Shown one piece after another: positions 22,301 through 34,300 of a DNA stretch of 64,000 bases. The position numbers and the translations under genes were made by a program. The stretch spans positions 11,604,616-11,668,615 of the forward strand of contig NC_068338.1 in assembly GCF_014633365.1 (NCBI RefSeq). Reading direction: 5' to 3'. The notes under the pieces were generated by a model that was given only the letters and a program-made list of their open reading frames with translations, was not told the DNA's origin and did no database searches. This DNA comes from Diospyros lotus. Lineage: Eukaryota; Streptophyta; Magnoliopsida; Ericales; Ebenaceae. Each line of letters begins with the position of its first letter. The stretch's first letter is position 1.

Positions 22301-25300
22301 AGGGATTGACAAAAGACTCACCCTCGTTAGTTAAGGACACAATAGAATTAATTGGGGTGTGACATGAATTACAATCCTTCATAGCAGCCTTCTCCAACAG
22401 ATCTAGAATGTACTTGGACTGAGTAAGGTAAATCTCACTACTATCTCTATATGCTTCAAACTCTAGGAAATAGTTGACAAATCCGAGAGTCTTTAGAGCA
22501 AAATGGGTATCTAGATCATGAATACAGGCTTGTAAAGCAGAAGAATCAGATCTAGTAATCAAGATATCATCAACATACACCAAGATAAAGAGTACAAAGG
22601 TAGGTGTCCTTTTTATGAACAATGATGCATCAAATATAGCTCTAGAAATCCCCAAGATTGAAGTGCACCCCTTAGCTTCGTGTACCAAGCTCTAGGTGCT
22701 TGTTTAGCCCATAGAGGGACTTTTTCAGCCTACATACATGAGAAGGAAGCTTAGAATGAACAAAATCCTCAGGTACTGCGCCAAATGAGGGAAGAATTGA
22801 CGGAATGGAAGGAGCTCATGCAAGCGGCCGTGGAAAAGCAACAAGAAACGGTGGAAAGATGCCAAGAATTGGTCCAAAGGTGTCAAGAAACCATGGAACA
22901 ACAAGGGCAAAGGATCAACAGTATGTTAAATATGATGGCCTCTCTACCCCAGTTCTGGTTATCATCAGAATTCCAACCAAGACAGACATCGGCACCAATC
23001 TTGCCGCATCGCGGCGATTGATTAGGCACGGAAGGAGCCATGGAAGAGGCGGAGCAACATTTACTTCGAGAAAACATGGGAAGAACTGGGCAACCTATGC
23101 CAAAGTTGGAAATACCACTGTTCGAGGGAAAGAGTCCAAGGTGGTGGCTAAGGTGGTGCGAGCGATTCTTCCAACTCTATCAAATGATGGAGGATCAGAA
23201 AGTAACTCTAGCGGTAGCCTACTTGAATGAAGTAGCAGATTCTTGGTATCAAGGGTGGGTCTAAGATGGAGGGCTGCAAGGGGGGTTGAGAGCTTTCGTA
23301 GATGGCCTTTGAAAACGTTTTAGAGAGAAGAAGATGATGGACGTAGTTGAAGAATTTAGTAAATTGAAGCAAGAAGGTACTGTAATGGAGTACCTTGCCC
23401 GTTTTGAAGAATTGCGATCCTTCGTATTTATGACTCAACCTGGACTTACTGATCAGTATGTTGTATCAATTTTCGTGATCGGGTTGAAGGAGGAGCTACA
23501 ACTCATGGTAAAGATGAAGACTCCAACAACAGTGATTCAGGTAGTAGAAAAGGCGAAGCTTCAAGAAATGACCTTGGAGGCCATTTTCAAGGAACATAAA
23601 GTCTCTTACAAGCCAAGTATATTGGCTGGACAGTATGGGGGAGGAAGCTCTAGACCATTAATAACATGGCCTAATCAATCAACGACCAAGCCAATAGTAA
23701 ACAACAATGGAGGGGAAGGCAGTTTGATGGAACAAAGGAGGCAATTGGGGCTGTGCTTCAAATGCGGTGACAAATACGGGTCAGGTCATCAGTGCAAAAT
23801 ACAACTAATGAAGATAGAGGGAATGAGTGAAGAGGAAGAAATAGAAGAGGAAGCATAACAATAAGCGACAGAAGGAGAAGGATTGCAAGAAGATGAAAAA
23901 GAAGTGTAGAGGGAGGAAGGAAGGGAGATCTCCTTTCATGCGTTAAAAGGCAACCCGATGGGATAGATCATCAAAGTAAGGGGTTAGGTGGGAAAAGGAA
24001 AGTTAATGGTGCTGATCGACAATGGAAGAACCCATAGCTTACTTAGCGAAGCAACTGCTATAGGCCTAAAGTGGCCTTTGATAGCCACAACTCCCTTGTC
24101 TGTCACTGTAGCTAATGGCAGTCGAATGTTTAGTCACTACAAATGCGTGGGATTCACATGGATTATGCAAGGGTAGGAATTTGTGGCAGATCTCAAAATT
24201 CTGGAATTGGGAGGGTGTGACATTGTTTTTGGTGTGGACTGGATGAGGACAGTGAGTCCTCTCATTTTTGACTTCAATAAATTAGAAGTCACGATAGAAA
24301 TTGAAGGAAAGAAGTTGACCTTACTGGGCAGCCTAGAGCAAGGAGAATGCAAGCTCATTAACGGGAAAAGGCTGCAGAAGATGATGAGGAAGAAATGGGG
24401 GCAAATAACACAACTCTATTCTATAAGAGGTGTAGAATTGGAAGATGACAACCTGCCCAAGGAATGAGCCCCACTTACATACTCGCTCGAGGTACAAATT
24501 GCAAAGAAGGTACAAATTTCAAATAGTTTACATTCAATTTTGGTAGAGTTTAAGGATCTATTTGCGGTACCTAATTTCTTGCCTCCCCAAAGATCCTTGG
24601 ACCATGCAATCGACCTCAAACCTATCTCTGCTCCTATTAACATTTGACCATATAGAAATCCCCCTATCCAGAAAATAGAAATTGAGAAACAAGTAAAAAC
24701 CATGTTAGACTCGGCCATCATCCAACCAAGTCAAAGCCCCTATGCTTCTTCAGTTCTCCTTGTCAAAAAGAAGGATGGAACTTGGAGGTTTTGCATAGAC
24801 TATACACAACTCAATTCTAATATAATAAAGAACAAGTTCCCCATACCTTTGATTGATGACTTATTGGATGAGTTGTTTGGTGCAAAAATATTTTCTAAGC
24901 TGGACCTTAGGTTTGGTTGTCACAAATTCGAATGGCACCATCTGACATACCTAAAACAACTTTTAGAATTCATCAAGGCCTTTACGAATTCACTGTTATG
25001 CCATTTGGCTTAACCAACGCCTCTGCCATCTTTCAAGCATTGATGAACTAGATTTTCCTACCTCATTTGAGGAAGTTCATCCTAATTTTTTTTTTTTATG
25101 ACATCCTCGTTTATAGTTCCACTTTTGACCAGCACCTATCAGACCTTCAGACCACATTTGAGATCCTTAAATCTCACCAATTGTTTGTTAAGCTTTCCAA
25201 ATGTACTTTTGATGTCAATGAAGTTGAGTATTTGGGCCATATTATCTGTGGTGAAGGGGTGAGGACAGATCATAGGAAAGTGGAAGCTATGTGCGAGTGG

Positions 25301-28300
25301 CCTAGACCTAAGACAGTAAAAGAGTTAAGAGTGGATTTTTGGGCTTGATCGGTTATTACTGAAAATTTGTTCAGTACTACGGAATGATCAATAAACCACT
25401 TATTTAGCTACTCAAGAAGGAAGGCTTTCAGTGGAATCCAAGGGCAGAAGCAGCTTTCATTGCCCTCAAGCCTTCAGTCCTTACTTTACCAGATTTTTCC
25501 AAGCCTTTTACAGTGGAGACTGATGCGTGTGACTCGAGAATTGGGGCTGTGTTGGTACAACACGGGCGGCCCTTGGCCTTTATAAGCCAAACCCTTTCTC
25601 AAAAACACTTGGTCTTAAGTGTTATGACAAAGAATTATTGGCAGTGTTAAGAGCTATTGATAAGTGGCGTCATTATTTAGGAGTCCATTTGTGATCAAAA
25701 CAGACCACGAGAGCTTGTAGTTTTTAGTTCAACAAAAGTTGCTCACACGTCTCCAGCGGAAGGGAGTTTCAAAACTCATGGGCTTGGATTTTACTATTCA
25801 GTACAGAAGGGGTAAGGAGAATGTAGTGGTCGATGCCCTTTTAAGACGAGATGGGAATGTAGTTTGTCAGTCTATTGTAGCTGTAGTGCCAGAGTGGATG
25901 AAAGAGTTGGAAGAAAGCTATGAAAAAGCTGACTGGCTCAAGGAAATTTGGGCACAGTTGGTAGTTAATCTTATTGCAGTCTCTAATTATACCTTGGTGA
26001 ATGAGTTGATGAGATACAAAAGGCGATTGGTGGTGGGAGATGACAGTACCCTAAAAGAGAAGATTCTTAAAGCCCTACATTGTTCTCCAATAGGCGGCCA
26101 TTCAGAAATTCGTGCCATTTATCAAAAGGTAAAGCAACTATTTTTTTGGCCAAAACGGAAGTAGTGAAGTTTGTAATGGCATGTACAGTATGCCAGCAAT
26201 GTAAACACGAACAGGTGCCCTATCCAGGTGTACTACAACCTCTGGCAATACCACAACAAACATGGGACAACATTTTTTGGGACTTTGTAGAAGGACTCCC
26301 TAAATCAAAGGTAAAGATGTGATTAGGGTGATAGTCTATCGATTCACTAAGTTTGGGCATTTCCTCAGCTTATCTCATCCATTTATGGCCTGAGAAGTGG
26401 CCAAACTTCCATGGTATCCCTAAAACCATTATCTCGGATAGAGAAAATGTTTTCACAAGTTCATTTTGGCAGGAGTTATTCAAGAAGCTGGGAGTAGGAT
26501 TATGTATGTCAATAGCCTACCATCCTCAAATGGATGGCCAAACGGAACGAGTGAACCAGTGTTTGGAGACATATCTGAGGTGTATGTGCTTCAACCACCC
26601 TAAGAGTTTGAATAAGTGGCTACCATTAGTAGAATGGTGGTATAATTCCACTTATCACAAGTGCCATCCAAAGATGTCCCTTTGAAGCTATGTTTGGATA
26701 TAAACCTCCATTACTGCGTGCACTATCAAGATCTCAACCTATTATGGTTGATGTGGAGCAGTACTTCCAATAGAGACAACAATTGTTAGAAGTCCTAAAA
26801 AAGAGAATTAGCTATTGCCGGTAATAGAATGAACAGGTAGCGGACAAAAGACGCAGTGAGAGGACTTTTGAGGTAGGAGATCGGGTCTACCTCAAGGTAA
26901 GGAGGTTTTTACAGCAACCCTATACATCCCTACCAGTCTCTAAACTAAGTCCAAAGTATTTTGGACCTTATCTAATTGAGGCCAAGGTGGGTCCAGTGGC
27001 ATACAAGTTGCAGCTGCCGGAGGGAGCAAACCAACATCCTGTATTTCATGTATCTTTGCTAAAACAGGGCCTACCATCTAGTTCAGAAGAGGAAGAATAG
27101 ATAATTGTACCCCGAGCGGTGTTAGAGAAACGGGTACAATACCAAGGGCAGTTACCTCTAGTTTAAGTGAGGGTGCAGTGGTCCCATTTACCATCAGACA
27201 ACACCACGTGGGAGTATCTCCCAGATCTACCGAAGCAGTTTCCTCAAGCTATCGGCCTTCTTAAACCGTTGGGTAGTTAGAAGTCTGTTGAGACAACTAG
27301 AGGTCCTACAAAACATGGACCTACCGGCACTTGAGAGTTATATGGGAAGTTAATAAACAATTACTCTCTCTCTTGATTATCTCTTTCTCTCTTCTATCTT
27401 TTGTTCTCTTTCTTTCTATCAGTTCTTACATCCTATTTTACCAAATTGCAAGCCCTAATTCAAGGGCTTGACACAACTCTAATGACTTCTTTGCTGTAAT
27501 TTCATGAGTAACAAATGGAAGCTGATGATCTTTTTCAATTTTGCAAGAATCAGAAAATGAAAGGACTAAAGAAGAACAAGGAACTCAGATTTTATTTAGA
27601 ATCAATTTCAATACATTGAAGGTAGGATGCCCTAAACGGGCATGCCACTATTTGCATGTTTTATTTGATTGAGCTAGACTAACAATAGGAGACATCCAAA
27701 AAAAAATCATTACACTTACTCAAAGAAATTGAATTGGCAGCAAACGAAATAGGAAGTTTGGGCTTGACAGAATGATCTGGAGTGCTGGTAGCTTAACCAA
27801 AAGTTGGAACCAGCTGATGAATACCATCCTTCAGATGTCCACGAAGTAGCACTCGCCCTGAACTCTTGTCCTTAATCAAACACATAGATGAATGGAATTC
27901 AGCAATCACATTATGATCATTAGTAAGTTGTGATACACTAATTAAATTTTTCATACGAGGAACATAAGGAAGAGCAATGATTGATGTAGGTTTAGTTTGA
28001 GTATATAATTGTCCAAGACCAACATTAGAGATAGGAAGTTGCTTACCATTACCAATAGAGACTTTGTTACAATTGTTGTAAGGAGCATGCAAAGACAAAT
28101 AATTGAGATTTGATGTAATATGGTTTGTTTCCCTAGAATCAACAAACCAGGAATGATCTGGTAAGGAGGCTTGAGATAATGGTTCAAAAGGTTGAGAGAA
28201 CTGGCCATAAGTGGTTCCTTGTGCTCAACCTATATCAGTCATGTAGGGCTCATTAGAGTCTCACTAAAGGCAGCTCTATGTGCTCTAGGATCATCCTCTG

Positions 28301-31300
28301 GATTCATAGAAGGCACTCGCTGAAAGTTCTGAGACTCATGACTATAATTTCTTTAAAAATTTCAATCAAATCTATGATAGCACTTATCGACAAAATGCCT
28401 TGGTTTCCCGCATAACTGGCAATATATCCATCTTCCAGATGATCTACCATGACCTCTACCTCCTCTATTATTACCATTTCTTGGTGCAACAGAAGTCATA
28501 TTAACATTCATAGTAGTATTCATAACAGATTTAAAATGCATCGAGGACTGTGACGCCAAATTCTTAGAATTTAACTGTTCATGCATAAACAATAAGTATT
28601 GCACCTTCTCTAGATCAATTTCATCCATTTGATAGGTGATTAGACTAACTGTAGTCTCATAATCATGATCTAGACCGTTTAAAATAGCAAGTAACAGATC
28701 CTTATCATTCAATGATTCACCAATAGTAGCAAGTGAATGACCAATAGTCTTAATCTTCAATATGTAATCATTAATGGATAGCGAATCCTTTTTGACTGAC
28801 CTTAGTTGCTGCTTCAATTGGAACGATTTTGCTATAGTTTAACGAGAATATAAATTCTCAAGAGAAAATCATATCTCAACAGATGATTCACAATGAATCA
28901 CTTGTGCAAGCACTTCCTTGTCAATTGTAGAGAATAGCCATCCGAGCAGCAACTGATTAGATCTCATCTAGATCAAGTAATCGGAATTGACCACAAGAGC
29001 TTCATTGGAAATTATCGGATATGATACATACTTAGGAGGGCGGTGATTTGTTAAGAAACAACAATAGATCGAAAGCTCTTATTGTAGCTAGGATCTGTGC
29101 TTTCCAGAAAATATAGTTGTTTGAATCCCATTTGATAGGTATAAAATTGAACGCCTTTGCCACAGCTAAAAAATCAGATTGTGAAGTTGATGACAATGGG
29201 GTTGAAGAATGCGGTGGAAGAGAGGAGGAAGAATCGCGATCAAGATTGGATGCCATAGACACAAGTCTTATGGCTTTGATACCGTGTAAATTCACTTAGA
29301 GCAATAGGAAACCTAGGGCACAAAAATACTGAAAACAAGAGAAGAAATGCTCTCGAGAACTTTTCAATTGAGAGAATGAAAGAATGAAAACTTCAACATA
29401 CAAGAGAAAGCTTGCTAAGTTTATATACTGTTGAGCTTAAACAGTTAAGCTAATCACCGCTAAAGCTATCAACACAAACAACATATATATCAAAACAACA
29501 ACTAACTAATCAGCAATACAATAGAGAATGAAAAGTTGAGAGAAACTGATATGAACTCAGTTAAGTTCTTCCACATCTTGTTCCCTGTCTAATGGCAATA
29601 AGAATGTCAAGGTCACTCTGGTCAAGTTAAGTTTCACTAGGATTGGGAATGGTGATTACCTCTGTGGCAATCATGATTAGGACCCTGTTTGGATGATGGT
29701 GCTTGCATAGGTTGAGTGGTTGGTGCTTTTTTCCTTGAATACATTTGTAGTGGACAAGTCATTGTTGGTGTTTGCTCCCCCTTTATCATTTCTTGTGAGT
29801 CATTTTGAATGAATGCCTAGGACTCGAGTGATGGAATAAGAACCAAAGAATGGCTCTTTTGAATGAATGATTGGGACTTGGGTGATCGAATAGGAACCGA
29901 AGAATGGCTCGAATAAGGGAATTCAAGGAGAAAGAAATCTCTGTCCTTGTCTTCCAAGATTGAAATCTCCTCCTCAAGATAAGGACGATCAAAATATGAA
30001 TCATTTTCAACAAAGATGACATCGGTGGACACAAGAAGCTTCTGTATGGGAGGATGATAACACTCATACCCCTTTTGGGTGGAAGAATAACCAACAAAGT
30101 GCATTTGAGAGCAGGTGGATCAAGTTTTCCCCCATGTTGAGTGTGTATGTGAACGAAAAATATGCAACCAAAGACTTTTGGGACCAGACCATTGGAGGCT
30201 TTGAAACTTGGAAAGAATTTTGTGGGGAGTTGTATCGAGCTGGGGGAATCAAGGCTCTTTGACAGTAGTCTATTTATGAGGTGAGTGGCTATCAAAACTG
30301 CTTTACCCCAGCATTGCTTAGGGATATTCTTTCGAAATAGGAAGGCTCTTGTGATAGTTAGGAGATGAGCATTCTTTCTTTTAGCCATCCCATTTTGTTG
30401 TGGTGTATTGACACAAGAGTTAGGTTGCACGGAAATGAAAACGGGACAAATTTCTCTATGAAATTAAAATAGGGAAACATTTTTCTAAAAAAGTAGGAAA
30501 CACAAAAGTGGGGTAAATGTGTAAATAAAAAATATAAGGACTTTTTTGTAAATATAATTTTTAAAATATAAAATTATACAAAAATTGTTATTCAATCGAA
30601 GGTGCCACCGAGCACCAAGTAATCGACGACAAGAGGGAACCAAACAATCGGAGTTGGAAACGACGACTTCGCAAGCAATTGCATCAAGTACTGAGCAATT
30701 GAATTGATGATGGCACCGAGCACCGAACACCAAGCAATTGGTTAGTAAGGGAACAACATCAAAGGGATGATTGGTCACGGTCGAAGACGAAAGAGTTGAG
30801 AGATGATTTCAGACTTTAGATAAGAGAAATTAGGACTAGGGCACGAGAAGTGAGGAGAAGAAATTTAAAAAAAATATCGATTATATATTTGCTGTTTAGT
30901 GTCTGCTATCGCAAACACGTTTCCGATAGTTTAGCTTTATTATGAAATGCCCCCCCCAAAATGTTTTTGAAATTACAAAAATGGCCTAGGAATGTTTTTG
31001 GACATTTTCAACGTTCCTGAAATGGGAAACGTCTTGGCAACGCGCCTAAACGGCGTCTTCGAGCCCTTTTCGTGCATCAGAGCACAAGATGACTCATGAA
31101 TTATGCCCTTTTCGTGAAAGAAGGATGACAAAAACTGATTGAAATAGTCTTTTGCATTATCAAAATGAAGTATTTTTATTTCAACACCAAATTGGGTTTT
31201 TAACCATATTGTTAGAAGATAGAAAAAATTGTGCACACCTTAGATTTGGTTTTCAAAAGGTATAATCAAATTACACGAGTGCAGTCATCAATAAAAGAGA

Positions 31301-34300
31301 CAATTCATCGAGCCCTAGAAATATTAGGAACATTTGAGGGACCTCATATGTTGCTGTGAATAAAATGGAGGAGAACTTCTGTTATTCCTAATGAGAAATG
31401 AAATTCTCTTATGTTTGGCTAGGTCACACACATCACAATGGAAATCCTCATTAGCGAATCCTTCGGACAATAAAGGAAACATTAATTTCAGAACACTATA
31501 AGTGGGATGACCAAGACGAAAATGGTGTAACTAAAGCTTGTCTTTATTGGACTTGGAGGACTCAATAATGAATGATAGAGGGGAAACTCTCCTTTTATTA
31601 ACCTGTCCACTAAGCTCTTCAAGATAGTAAAGACCACTTCTCTCTCTAGCACGTCCAATTATCCTCCTCGTGCTCCGTTCCTAAAACTCACAAAAGGATG
31701 AATGAAAAATTACATTGCAATTAGGATCTGTTGAGAGTTTTTGGATTGATACAAGGTTGGTGAATAGCTTAGGCACATGGAGAACATTTTTTAGGGTGAG
31801 GTGACTGACATCCCCTTGGTTGGCCATAGTTGTTACTGAGCTATCTGCAATGGTTGTTTTCCTAGTACTAGGACATGGTGTATAGGAGATAAATCTGTGG
31901 GAAGAACAGGTCATACGATCTTTGGCTCCTGAGTCAATTATCTAGGCATTTGGAAGGGCTATATCTGAAGCATGATAGGAATGAGAAGAGGAAGATATGC
32001 CTGTAAAAGTGAGGGTGCAAGTACCTGTCCTAGTTTTCTTCTCCAATGATCCCAACAGACTTCTTAATTTTTCAATCTCTTCCCTATGAACTCCACTAGA
32101 CTTGACTGTTCTTGGGAGCTTCCTTCAGCAGGCTTCTGCATACTGGCCACATAAACCTGCCCCTGTCCTCTCAGTTGTCCGTTCTTTGGAGGCTTACCAA
32201 GAAGCGTCCAACACTTCTGTATGGTATGATGAGGCTTCCTGCAATAGTTACACCATAGTGAGTCCTTGTTCACTTTTGATGAATCGGATGGCTTCTTATC
32301 CTCTCTAGGTTGCTTGTTCAAGCTAGGATTCTTCACAGTTGCAAGAGCTGAATTGTCTGCAGAGGATGTCTCAAGCATCACTCTTTTGTATGGCTGCATC
32401 TGAATGCATTGATAATGGTCCATTTCTTGCCACAACATTCGCAAAAGATTGGCATACTTGGTGATTGACTGAGATACTTGCTTGGTGGCCATCACTTTCA
32501 TCTTGATATCACAAATCTGAGTAGCATCGTGAACTTCGGAATATGTGGGTTTGACTGCATCCCAAATATCCTTGGCAGTGCTCAAGAACATAACTGTAGT
32601 TGATTTCTGGCAGCATGGTGTTTCACAGCCAAGACATTACCACCGAGTCTTCCTCATCCCAGGCTGCATATGTAGGATCATCCTTCTTAGGCCCGGTTTC
32701 GAGTAGGTGACTCAGCTTTCCTTTGCCTTTTAGGAACGTGCAGATTAACTGAGACCACTTGAAATAATTCTTCCCATTCGGTCTATATGCCGCCTGAATG
32801 TTCTGCAACTCCCGACTTGGAGCCGTGCCATTACTTCCAGCAAAAGGTGCCTTTGTCATACTGCTTGATTCAGTTGTGTCTGTCATGCTTCCGAGGGTTT
32901 AAGGGTGATACTAAAGTGGATTGGAGGTTGATATTGTAACCGAAGTTGTAGAACCAAGAGGAAAGAAGGAAAGCAGTGCCCGATTCCATGAATACAAACC
33001 TAGGGCTCTGATACCATGTTCAAAAGTAAATCAATAATCCAATTTATTCTCTTAGGGTAGCATTCCCCGAATATATACAGTTGGTGGATGAAGTATAGAA
33101 CAGGAAACTAATCTCTAAAGTAGAAAATTGCCTAAACCTAATTTCCTATAATTAAGTCTACTGAAATTAGGAAACAAAGAATGGGAAGAATAAACTGACT
33201 CAAATCTCTAACAGCTTGTAATATAATCAACCAAAATATGATCTCCTAGGAAAGGAAATTTTATCTCTGTTTCTTCTAACAGTTCAGTTTCCTTTTATGT
33301 GAGAGATTAGACCAATATGTCTCACTTTGTTTGTTCTTTGGTTTAAAATTAAGGAACCTGGAATATATATATATATATATTGTGAATTCCCATCTTGGAT
33401 TTCTTCTAGATTTATTTTGGCTCTCCTTGGTATGTTGTCATGAAATAGATAATTAGATACTTCATTTTCACAGGTTGTTCCTGCATGGTTGAGCTGCCTT
33501 CCAATAAAAGGTGATTTAATCGAGGCAAAAGTTGTCCATGACCAGCTGTGTTCAATGGTTGAGCGGTAATGCTTCACTGCCTCTGTGGTTCTAGCTTGTT
33601 TGACCATCTTTTTTCTTTATTTTCTTCCAGTGCTTCACTTTAAAAATTATATTTGTCTACAGGTCAGATAAAGAGCTTTTAGGCCCCAACAACCAGTATC
33701 TTCCTAAAATTGTCGCGGTATTTGCAGAGGTTAGTCTAGTACTCAAGCTGTTGATATGGCTTATAAGTTTTTCTGTTCTTTTGACCTGTTTTACTTCTAT
33801 ATGTTGGGTATACCTTTTTCGTGCATTTCTTTTTTTTATCTCTAGTCATAAATCCCAATGTATCACACATGAAATCACTATTACTCGAGGAATTAAGTAA
33901 AACTCAGCACCTTCTTGCATAATGATGCATAACATGACATAAATTAATGGGGTTAAATTATTGTCAACACTCTTGAGGTTTAATAAAAAGTTAAAGAGAC
34001 ATCTTTGACATTTGAGAAATAACAGAGATCTCTCTTTAACTTTATAACTTTAACTACACTTTCCTCCCTTAAAATTGTTAATATGACAAAAATACTCTCA
34101 AATTTTCTCCCTTCTCTCCCTTCCCATGTAGTGAACTAGTTGGAATCCAATTCTCTCTGTCTCTCTCTCCCTTGCCAAAACCCTTAAAATTGTTAATATG
34201 ACAAAAATACTCACATTTTCTCCCCTTCTCTCCCTTCCCATGTGGTGAACTAGTTGGAATCCAATTCTCTCTCTCTCTCTCATTTGGCGAGGCTAGCCAT

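Larger units (their letters stand above)
22779..27473 (+). mobile_element. Ty3/gypsy chromovirus (G3), 5' truncated, nested in C4
   Basis: Runs from mid-gag at 22779 through protease, RT, RNase H, integrase and a chromodomain-like tail, to a short 3' LTR (27286-27473, TGTTGAGACAAC to GGGCTTGACA). No 5' LTR or primer site precedes it: copia sequence abuts gag directly. It is the same family as G1 and G2. It lies on the opposite strand to its host copia, C4, and in sense with importin-5. Many stops and shifts are present. Confidence 0.85.
21912..29575 (-). mobile_element. copia element (C4), interrupted by gypsy G3 and partly deleted
   Basis: The - strand shows a 5' LTR (29285-29575), a primer site GGTATCAAAGCC (about 29272-29284), gag (29256 down to about 28380), protease and integrase start (28100-27480). 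After the gypsy insert, RT end and RNase H follow (22778-21912). The integrase core and most of RT, expected between these parts, are missing. The 3' LTR was not found. It interrupts C2 at the point [13 protein letters not shown] in C2's integrase-RT linker. Confidence 0.72.
16669..33251 (-). mobile_element. Ty1/copia retrotransposon (C2) expanded by nested insertions
   Basis: Two 235 bp LTRs, at 16669-16903 and 33017-33251, align end to end with twenty-odd mismatches. On the - strand the primer site TGGTATCAGAGC lies directly inside the right LTR (33005-33016). A purine tract beside the left LTR (TTGAGGGGAG on the - strand) fits the polypurine site. Domains on the - strand run gag (32.9-32.1 kb), protease (31.9 kb), integrase (31.2-29.8 kb), RT (18.7-18.0 kb), RNase H (17.4-16.9 kb). 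The gaps are later insertions. No matching target duplication was found (GTTGA versus AAGGA). Confidence 0.82.
10654..33473 (+). other. IPO5: 22.8 kb importin-5 intron filled with nested retroelements
   Basis: The donor GTAGCT follows exon end ...DSAQ and the acceptor TTTTCACAG precedes VVPAWLSC, both phase 0. Only about 240 bp at the left (10654-10891), about 105 bp between two elements (16565-16668) and about 220 bp at the right (33252-33473) look like original intron. The rest is two copia elements and their nested insertions. The intron must be spliced if the gene is functional. Confidence 0.85.

Noticed and set aside
22805..23230. 141-residue + strand ORF overlapping gypsy gag
   Set aside because: It is the wrong frame over G3 gag; the gag frames at 22785, 23040 and 23334 carry the recognisable domains.
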